Positions 54,471-60,115 of a stretch of DNA of 60,115 bases are shown here, piece by piece. The notes below the pieces were generated by a model. The model ran no database searches, was not told the DNA's origin, and saw only the letters and a program-made list of their open reading frames with translations. Each line of letters begins with the position of its first letter. Within the stretch, counting starts at the first letter, position 1. The stretch comes from Nocardia vermiculata NBRC 100427 (lineage in GTDB: Bacteria; Actinomycetota; Actinomycetes; Mycobacteriales; Mycobacteriaceae), in NCBI RefSeq assembly GCF_001613265.1, contig NZ_BDCA01000035.1, positions 1-60,115 on the forward strand, written 5' to 3'. The position numbers were made by a program, and so were the translations under genes.

Positions 54471-55747
54471 GCACCACTCCCACCGAAACCAGCACCGCCA
54501 CCACGGCATCGAGAGGCAGCGCCGCAACGGAATCGGTGGACAGCTTCCGCGACCGCGCCCGCCGCTGGCTGGCCGACACACTGCCGCCCGCGCCCCCCAT
54601 CACCTCCGGGGAACAGAAATCGCCCGAAGTCTGGAAGCGGGCCCGCGAACTGCAGCGCATCCTCTACGACGGTGGCTTCGCCGGGATCTGCTTCCCCACC
54701 GAATACGGCGGACTGGGCCTGAGTGCCGCACACCAGCGCGCGTTCACCGCCGAGTCGCGCGGCTACGAGATGCCACTGGCGCTCAACGTCCCGACGCTGA
54801 CCATCTGTGCGGCAACACTTCTCGATATGGGCAGTGAGGAACAGAAACGTACCCACCTGCCCGCGGTGTTGCGCGGGCAGGAGGCGATGGTGCAGTTCCT
54901 GTCCGAGCCACGCGGTGGCTCCGACCTCGCCGGGCTCACCACCCGCGCCGACCGTCGCGGCGACCGGTGGATCCTCAACGGCTCCAAGATCTGGAGTTCG
55001 GGTGCCTACGCCGCCGACTACGCCCTGTGCCTGGCCCGCACCGACTGGGAGGTGCCCAAGCACGCCGGGCTCACCATGTTCCTGCTTCCCATCGACTCAC
55101 CCGGACTCACCATCCGCCGGATCACCCAGGTCGACGGCTCCACGGAGTTCTGCCAGGAGTTCTTCGACGATGTGGAGATCCCCGCCGACGCCGTCGTCGG
55201 GGAGGTGAACGACGGCTGGGCCGTCGCGAGCCGGCTGCTGCAGCACGAACGCAGCGCCGTCGGCGGCGGATCGCCGTATGCCAGCGGTGCGGAGCAGCAC
55301 AGTGGCCGCGATGTGCGTGGTCTGATCGAGATCGCCCGGCGCACCGGACAACTCGACGACCCACGGGTCCGGGAGGAGATCGGCGCGGCCCACGCCATGA
55401 ATATGGTCCACGACCAGCTCATCGCGCACGTCGGCGCCCGCATCGCCGCCGGCGACCTGCCCCCGGCGGCCGGCTCGGTCGTGCGGCTGTTCAGCGCCCG
55501 CAACTCCTGGTTCCAATCCGATGCCGCACTGCACATCGCCGGTGCCGCAGCCGCCACCGGCGACCCCGGCGACGATCCCGGCCTCGGCCGAGCCGGTCAG
55601 GACTACCTGTTCCGCCAGGCCTGGAGCCTCGCCGGTGGCAGCACCGAAATGGCCCGCAACATCATCAGCGAACGCGTCCTGGGTATGCCCCGCGAATACG
55701 CCGCGGACCGCGATGTGCCGTTCAACCAGGTGCAACGGGGGCGGTAG
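54467..55747 (+). CDS. Acyl-CoA dehydrogenase, subunit 2 of a pair
   Basis: 426 aa from the ATG overlapping the previous stop. ACAD motifs: FAGICFPTEYGGLGLS, QFLSEPRGGSDLAGL for FAD binding, NGSKIWSSGAYAADYALCLART, and SLAGGSTEMARNIISERVLGMPRE at the C-terminus as in FadE26-like subunits. A 25-residue Ser/Thr-rich leader precedes the fold. With its partner it should introduce a C2-C3 double bond into an acyl-CoA made by one of the two ligases; the crotonase at 44.9 kb could then hydrate it. Confidence 0.92.
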   Translation: MSTTPTETSTATTASRGSAATESVDSFRDRARRWLADTLPPAPPITSGEQKSPEVWKRARELQRILYDGGFAGICFPTEYGGLGLSAAHQRAFTAESRGYEMPLALNVPTLTICAATLLDMGSEEQKRTHLPAVLRGQEAMVQFLSEPRGGSDLAGLTTRADRRGDRWILNGSKIWSSGAYAADYALCLARTDWEVPKHAGLTMFLLPIDSPGLTIRRITQVDGSTEFCQEFFDDVEIPADAVVGEVNDGWAVASRLLQHERSAVGGGSPYASGAEQHSGRDVRGLIEIARRTGQLDDPRVREEIGAAHAMNMVHDQLIAHVGARIAAGDLPPAAGSVVRLFSARNSWFQSDAALHIAGAAAATGDPGDDPGLGRAGQDYLFRQAWSLAGGSTEMARNIISERVLGMPREYAADRDVPFNQVQRGR

Positions 55748-55886
55748 ACGCCCGCCTCCGCGATCACGGCCGCAACTCGCACCGGGAGCGCCACACCTCG
55801 GTATGGGTGTGGTCCGGGAGATCACGGCTGAGCCCCGACGTATCCTTCGCTCGGCGGTCGGTTCGAGCGAGGAACGATCCGGCCCC

Positions 55887-56849
55887 TTACGGAGTGAGTA
55901 CGATCCGGCCGAACACGGCGCCGGACTGCATCATCCGATGTGCCTCCACCGCATCGTCCAGCGAAAGAGTCTGGTGCACAACAGCTTTCACTTCGCCCCG
56001 GACAGCGGCGTCGAACACTTGCGCGACTGCGGCGCTCCGTTGCGACATCGGCACGGTATCGGCGCTGAAGGTCGCGAACGACACGGACTTCTTGAAGGCC
56101 GCGATCAGTGCCGTCCCGAAGTCCGCCGGTGGCCACCCGCCCATGACACCGAGGGTGACCATCCGGCCGTTCGGTTCGAGCCTGCCGAGGAACGACGGCA
56201 GTTCGGCACCGGCGACGATATCGATGATCACGTCGTATCCGGCCGGCGCATCGGTGCCACCGGTTCCCGCTCGGTCCAGTACATGGGTCGCGCCGAGCTC
56301 ACGCAGTCGTTCACCTCGTGCCGCCGAGGAGGTCGTGACCGCGAGCGCGCCGGCACCACCACGCGCGGCCAGCTGCACCGCCATCACTCCGATGCCACCC
56401 GCCGCGCCGCGCACCAGCACCGACTCCCCCGCAGCGAAATGCGCGTGGCGCAGCGCGTGCTGCGCGACCATGCCGGACGTGCCGAGGGTCACCGCCTGCG
56501 CGGGCGACAGCCCCGCAGGTAGTGCCACCACCGAAACCTCCTGAGCCGAAGCCAATTCGGCGTACCCACCGCCTTCGCCGGTGAACGCCCACACCCGACG
56601 TCCGATCCACTCGGTGCTCACTCCCGCGCCGACCGCCACCACCGTTCCGGCCACCTCGTTGCCGGGCACATGTCCGCGAGCGAACCCGTAGTCCCCCAGC
56701 GAACCGCTGCGAATCACGGTGTCGACGCCGCCGACCCCGATCGCTTCGGTGTCGATCAGTAGCTCTCCGGCCGCCGGGCCGAGGTCGGGCACGTCGGCCA
56801 CCGCGAGCCCCTCGGGACCTCCGAACGTCTCGATCACTACCGCTTTCAT
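55887..56849 (-). CDS. Zinc-independent quinone oxidoreductase (MDR family)
   Basis: 320 aa from the ATG at 56849, chosen because GGAGG is 6 bp upstream. GroES-like N-terminal domain (GNEVAGTVVAVG), then Rossmann domain with VRGAAGGIGVMAVQLAA. No zinc ligands, as in QOR/zeta-crystallin. It probably reduces a quinone or enone with NADPH. Divergent from a TetR gene across the operator at 56904-56923, so it is the likely target, induced by electrophiles. Confidence 0.93.
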   Translation of the reverse strand: MKAVVIETFGGPEGLAVADVPDLGPAAGELLIDTEAIGVGGVDTVIRSGSLGDYGFARGHVPGNEVAGTVVAVGAGVSTEWIGRRVWAFTGEGGGYAELASAQEVSVVALPAGLSPAQAVTLGTSGMVAQHALRHAHFAAGESVLVRGAAGGIGVMAVQLAARGGAGALAVTTSSAARGERLRELGATHVLDRAGTGGTDAPAGYDVIIDIVAGAELPSFLGRLEPNGRMVTLGVMGGWPPADFGTALIAAFKKSVSFATFSADTVPMSQRSAAVAQVFDAAVRGEVKAVVHQTLSLDDAVEAHRMMQSGAVFGRIVLTP

Positions 56850-56903
56850 CGGCATCCTCCGTTCCATTCGATCGGTACCGACCAGCACCGATGACCGAAC
56901 CGT

Positions 56904-56923
56904 AACGGACGCCCCCGTCCGTT
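56904..56923. promoter_or_regulatory. TetR operator AACGGACGCCCCCGTCCGTT
   Basis: Perfect 8-bp arms with a 4-bp centre, in the gap between the quinone oxidoreductase and the divergent TetR gene, close to the TetR start. Form and position fit autoregulation by that TetR protein. Confidence 0.75.
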
Positions 56924-56940
56924 TAGCTAAAGTGAGAGTG

Positions 56941-57555
56941 GTGAGCACCTCTTCGACTCGGATGACCCGCTCGGACGCCCTGGACAACCGCGAACGCATC
57001 CTCGACGCGGCCCGCACCGTGTTCGTCGCCGACGGCCTGGACGTCCCGATCCGCGAGATCGCCCGCCGCGCGGGCGTCGGTCCCGCCACCTTGTACCGGC
57101 ATTTCCCGACCAAGGAGATATTGGTCGCCGAGGCGTTCACCGATCAGATGCTCGCCTGCAAGACCATCGTGGACGACGGGCTCGCCGATCCGGACCCCTG
57201 GCACGGATTCTGCCGCGCGGTGGAGAGACTGTGCGAGATATACGCCCACGATCGCGGCTTCATCGCGGCGTTCATGGCCGGCTACCCCCGCGCACTGGAC
57301 TTCGCCGCGATCCGCCGAGCGTCGCTGACCGGTGCGGCCGAACTGCTGCGCCGCGCCCAGGCCACCGGCCGGCTACGCCCCGACATCGTCCTCGACGATC
57401 TGGTCATGACGATCATGGCCAACAACGGAATCCAGGCGAGCACACCTGCCGGTCGACTCGCCGCCGCCCGCCGCTTCGCCGCCCTCATGATCGACGCCTT
57501 CCGGAATACGCCCGGAACCACCCCGCTCCCCCCGGTGCCGCGATTGGCGCCCTGA
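56941..57555 (+). CDS. TetR-family regulator
   Basis: 204 aa from a GTG at 56941; GTG 56932/56938 and ATG 56962 are alternatives. The helix-turn-helix covers NRERILDAARTVFVADGLDV to GPATLYRHFPTKEILV (about 17-62). The C-terminal domain has the MAGYPRALDFAAIRRAS style of PsrA/YxaF-like QOR regulators. Divergent from the quinone oxidoreductase with a shared operator, it presumably represses both genes until a quinone-like ligand binds. Confidence 0.9.
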   Translation: MSTSSTRMTRSDALDNRERILDAARTVFVADGLDVPIREIARRAGVGPATLYRHFPTKEILVAEAFTDQMLACKTIVDDGLADPDPWHGFCRAVERLCEIYAHDRGFIAAFMAGYPRALDFAAIRRASLTGAAELLRRAQATGRLRPDIVLDDLVMTIMANNGIQASTPAGRLAAARRFAALMIDAFRNTPGTTPLPPVPRLAP

Positions 57556-57773
57556 GCACCCACACCGGCACCACGTCCCGTCCACCCTCCCGGCGGAATA
57601 GACATCCCCTATAGCGTCCACTCACTATTCGTCTTTGCCCCCCGATCTTTTCCCGGCCTACTCTGAAAAAGTCCCGGCGACGCACGCAAGGCAATTCCTT
57701 CGGAAATTGCCTGCCGCATAGTCAATCCCTTTTCCGCCGGGTATTCGTCTACGCAATCGAGAGGACCGGTGGC

Positions 57774-58544
57774 ATGACCACATTCGACACAGCAGCACCG
57801 ATTTCGGAGCTCGCGGGAAAACGGGCACTGGTAACCGGGGGTTCTCGCGGCATCGGCGCGGCCGTGGTGCGCCACTTCCTCGACGCGGGGGCCCGGGTGG
57901 TCACCACCGCCCGGTCACAGACCACCACCGTGCCCGAAGGGGCCACCTTCGTGGCTGCCGACGTCCGCACTCCGGCCGGCACGCAGGCGCTCGCCTCGGC
58001 CACCCGGGAGGTACTCGGCGGCGTGGATATCGTGGTGCACAACGCCGGCGGGGCGCACCCCTACCTGGGCAGCGCAGCGATCCCCGACTCGGAGTGGCAG
58101 AGCGCTCTGGAGCTGAATCTGCTCGCCGCCGTGCGGCTGGATGCCCTGATCACACCCGCTATGCGAGAACAGCATTCGGGGGCCATCGTGCACATCTCCT
58201 CGGCCGCGGTGCCCACCCCGGTCGCCCCCTTCCTGCATTACACCGCGGCGAAGGCCGCACTGGAGAACTACAGCCGTGGCCTGGCCGCGGAGTTGGCGCC
58301 GTCCGGCATCCGGGTCAATACGGTCTCACCCGGCCGCACCGCCACCCCGGGCGGCGAGCAGACGCGGGAACTGTGGGCGCAACTGGATGACACCGCGGTC
58401 CCGACGGATGTTCCCGCTGTACCGCTGGGGCGTGACGGCAGCCCGGACGACATCGCGCAGGCGGTGCTGTTCCTGGTCTCGGGCCGGGCCGGCTGGCTCA
58501 CCGGCAGCAGCCTCGTGGTGGACGGCGGCGAATTCCACCGGTGA
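57774..58544 (+). CDS. Short-chain dehydrogenase/reductase
   Basis: 256 aa. TGGSRGIG cofactor loop, VHNAGG, HISSAA with the catalytic Ser, HYTAAKAAL with Tyr/Lys, and TGSSLVVDGGE. No acidic residue after beta-2 (TTARSQ), so NADP(H) is likely. The 218-bp gap upstream contains no supported gene. First of two adjacent SDRs that may act on the same compound or in opposite directions. Confidence 0.93.
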   Translation: MTTFDTAAPISELAGKRALVTGGSRGIGAAVVRHFLDAGARVVTTARSQTTTVPEGATFVAADVRTPAGTQALASATREVLGGVDIVVHNAGGAHPYLGSAAIPDSEWQSALELNLLAAVRLDALITPAMREQHSGAIVHISSAAVPTPVAPFLHYTAAKAALENYSRGLAAELAPSGIRVNTVSPGRTATPGGEQTRELWAQLDDTAVPTDVPAVPLGRDGSPDDIAQAVLFLVSGRAGWLTGSSLVVDGGEFHR

Positions 58545-58623
58545 CACCTCTCGGTGCACAGGAAATGCACCGGTGGACCGCGACGGCCAGAAGAATTACG
58601 GAAGAAAGCAGAGGAATCCGACC

Positions 58624-59367
58624 GTGGCCGAATTCGACAACAAGAATGTCGTGATCACCGGTGGTGGCAGCGGCATGGGATTCGCGATGGCGAGGCTGCT
58701 CGTCGACGGTGGGGCCCGTGTCGTGATCACCGGGCGCTCGCAGCGCACACTCGACGCTGCCGCACAGCAGCTCGGCGAGAACGCGGTGACGGTCCGCGGC
58801 GACGTCTCCGTGCCGGTCGATCTGGACGCCCTCGCCGAGCGGGTGGCCGTCGAGTTCGGTGCTGTCGACGCACTGTTCGTCAACGCAGGTATCGCCACCC
58901 TCACCCCGTTCGGCTCGACGACCGAACGCGAGTACGACGAACTGTTCGACGTCAACGTGAAAGGTGCCTTCTTCACCGTGCAGAAGCTGGCGCCGCTGTT
59001 ACACCCGGGCGCCGGCATCGTCCTGACGACTTCGGTCGCGAACGTCATGGGCATGGTGGACACCAGTGTCTATGCGGCGAGCAAGGCGGCGTTGCGGTCG
59101 ATGGCTCGCAGCCTGGCGCGCGAACTGCTCCCGCGCGATATCCGGGTCAACGCGATCAGCCCGGGCCCCGTCGACACGGGAGCGCTCGACTCGGCGATGA
59201 CCGCGGAGGCGGCTGCGGAGTTCAAGGCGCAGCGGGTGGCGGACAATCCGATGCGGCGCTTCGGCACTCCCGAGGAGATCGCCAGGGCAGCAGCGTTTCT
59301 CGCTTTCGACGCCACCTACACCACCGGTGCCGAGTTCGCGGTGGACGGAGGTGTCACCCAGCTCTGA
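58624..59367 (+). CDS. Short-chain dehydrogenase/reductase
   Basis: 247 aa from a GTG at 58624 with GAGGAATCC upstream. TGGGSGMG cofactor loop, VNAG, TTSVANVMG with the catalytic Ser, VYAASKAAL with Tyr/Lys, and TGAEFAVDGGV. Typical of stand-alone FabG-like oxidoreductases induced by LysR regulators. It is 79 bp behind the first SDR and ends at a hairpin shared with the convergent LysR gene. Confidence 0.93.
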   Translation: MAEFDNKNVVITGGGSGMGFAMARLLVDGGARVVITGRSQRTLDAAAQQLGENAVTVRGDVSVPVDLDALAERVAVEFGAVDALFVNAGIATLTPFGSTTEREYDELFDVNVKGAFFTVQKLAPLLHPGAGIVLTTSVANVMGMVDTSVYAASKAALRSMARSLARELLPRDIRVNAISPGPVDTGALDSAMTAEAAAEFKAQRVADNPMRRFGTPEEIARAAAFLAFDATYTTGAEFAVDGGVTQL

Positions 59368-59408
59368 TTTTCCTGCTGCGCCGATCGATCCCCCGGTAGG
59401 CGCGCCGC

Positions 59409-59446
59409 GCGAAGACCGTTACCTCGACCACGGTCGCGGTCTTCGC
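59409..59446. terminator. Bidirectional hairpin between the SDR and the LysR gene
   Basis: Perfect 10-bp arms GCGAAGACCG and CGGTCTTCGC with an 18-nt loop, placed between two convergent stops. Confidence 0.65.
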
Positions 59447-59447
59447 T

Positions 59448-60115
59448 TCAGGAGGCACGCAACAGTGTCGGCGGCTGCGACCAGGTCTGCTCACGCAGCA
59501 GGTCGAGAAGAGTCGTTTCCGCCGGCCCGGCACCGTCCCGGACCACGGCGATCACCGGTTGCGAGACGGCCGGGAACACCGGGCGGACGAGCTGTTCGTA
59601 TCCGGGCGGCACCGCGGAGGCCGGCACGAGCGTCGGTCCGAGACCGTGAGCGGCCCAGCGCACGGCCGTCGCCGCCTGCGACACCCGGGCTGCGGTCGCC
59701 GGCGGGACACCGGTGTCCCGCAGCGCGGACAGCAGGACGGCATCGAGCGCGCTGTCGCGATCGAACCGCACCCAAGGCTCGGCGACGAGCTCGCTCAGTT
59801 CGACCCGGTCACCGGCGAGCAGCCGGTGACCGGCACCCAGCACCACGACGAATTCCTCGGCGCCGAGGCGGTGTGCGCTCTGCGGCGACTGGTCACAGGC
59901 GGCCATCAGCGCCAGGTCCAGCACACCCCGACGGCACAGCCGATCCAGCTCCGCCGAGCTCGGCTCCTCGTAGACCGTCACCTCGAGACGCGGGAAACGC
60001 CGGCGCAACTCCCCGAGCGCCGCGGGCAGTTGCCCGGTGCCGAACCCGAGTTGCACCGACACCACCAGTTCACCGACCAGCTCGTCGGCACCGGCTCGCG
60101 CCGTCGCCCGCGCCC
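59448..60115 (-). CDS. LysR-family regulator, C-terminal part (runs off the right edge)
   Basis: The frame is open to the window edge; about 220 residues are visible and the N-terminal helix-turn-helix lies outside. The visible part is the substrate-binding domain: VVSVQLGFGTGQLPAALGEL, FPRLEVTVYEEPS, RGVLDLALMA, WVRFDRDS and AHGLGPTLVPAS. The gene converges with the SDR pair, so its own target is probably on the far side of the edge or the SDRs themselves. Confidence 0.88.
   Translation of the reverse strand, partial: ARATARAGADELVGELVVSVQLGFGTGQLPAALGELRRRFPRLEVTVYEEPSSAELDRLCRRGVLDLALMAACDQSPQSAHRLGAEEFVVVLGAGHRLLAGDRVELSELVAEPWVRFDRDSALDAVLLSALRDTGVPPATAARVSQAATAVRWAAHGLGPTLVPASAVPPGYEQLVRPVFPAVSQPVIAVVRDGAGPAETTLLDLLREQTWSQPPTLLRAS

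Overview
The window is high-GC actinobacterial DNA, almost certainly from Nocardia or a close relative in the Mycobacteriales. The evidence is conserved gene order with the Mycobacterium tuberculosis Rv1473-Rv1477 block: a RipA-type NlpC/P60 protein, an Rv1476-like membrane protein, aconitase, its TetR regulator AcnR, a small helix-turn-helix protein like Rv1473A, and an ABC-F ATPase like Rv1473. GTG starts, 4-bp ATGA/GTGA overlaps and very high third-position GC fit this. No tRNA, rRNA, CRISPR array, insertion sequence or prophage is visible.

Layout. 1-9.4 kb is the conserved core, with a thioesterase and a MarR/cupin pair inserted; the MarR/cupin promoter is a 44-bp perfect palindrome. 9.5-14 kb holds a PLP-dependent Orn/Lys/Arg-type decarboxylase and a YdiJ-type flavin/Fe-S 2-hydroxyacid dehydrogenase. 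14.2-20.9 kb runs rightward: SDR, ThDP enzyme, DHA2-type exporter, an unrecognised 146-aa protein and a cytochrome P450. 20.9-25 kb has two TetR regulators, a Tat-exported cholesterol-oxidase-type GMC flavoenzyme and an SDR. 25.2-32 kb is mixed: a SARP-like regulator, alpha/beta hydrolase, SDR, a proline-rich membrane protein, a lycopene-cyclase-like flavoprotein and a PP2C phosphatase.

32.2-56 kb is the most distinctive part. It looks like an accessory catabolic region for an unidentified substrate. It encodes a two-subunit B12-dependent acyl-CoA mutase, divergent from an SDR, a Cys-rich small protein and a CoA-acylating methylmalonate-semialdehyde-type dehydrogenase; a tandem-TetR regulator; four COG2159 amidohydrolases and one YtcJ-type amidohydrolase; a stand-alone Rieske protein; an alpha/beta hydrolase; a NuoF-like flavoprotein with a 3Fe-4S ferredoxin; a crotonase; two acyl-CoA ligases; an EthD-like protein; and a paired acyl-CoA dehydrogenase. 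The gene set fits acid activation, dehydrogenation, hydration, C-C cleavage or decarboxylation, and carbon-skeleton rearrangement towards propionyl- or succinyl-CoA.

Several promoters in this region share a 15-bp dyad (best form GAGAATATGATTCTC) lying on the -10 element, with weaker copies elsewhere in the window. This suggests one undescribed regulon. Its regulator is not identified, although the tandem-TetR protein at 37.1 kb is a candidate. The window ends with a quinone-oxidoreductase/TetR pair sharing a clear operator, two SDRs and a truncated LysR regulator.
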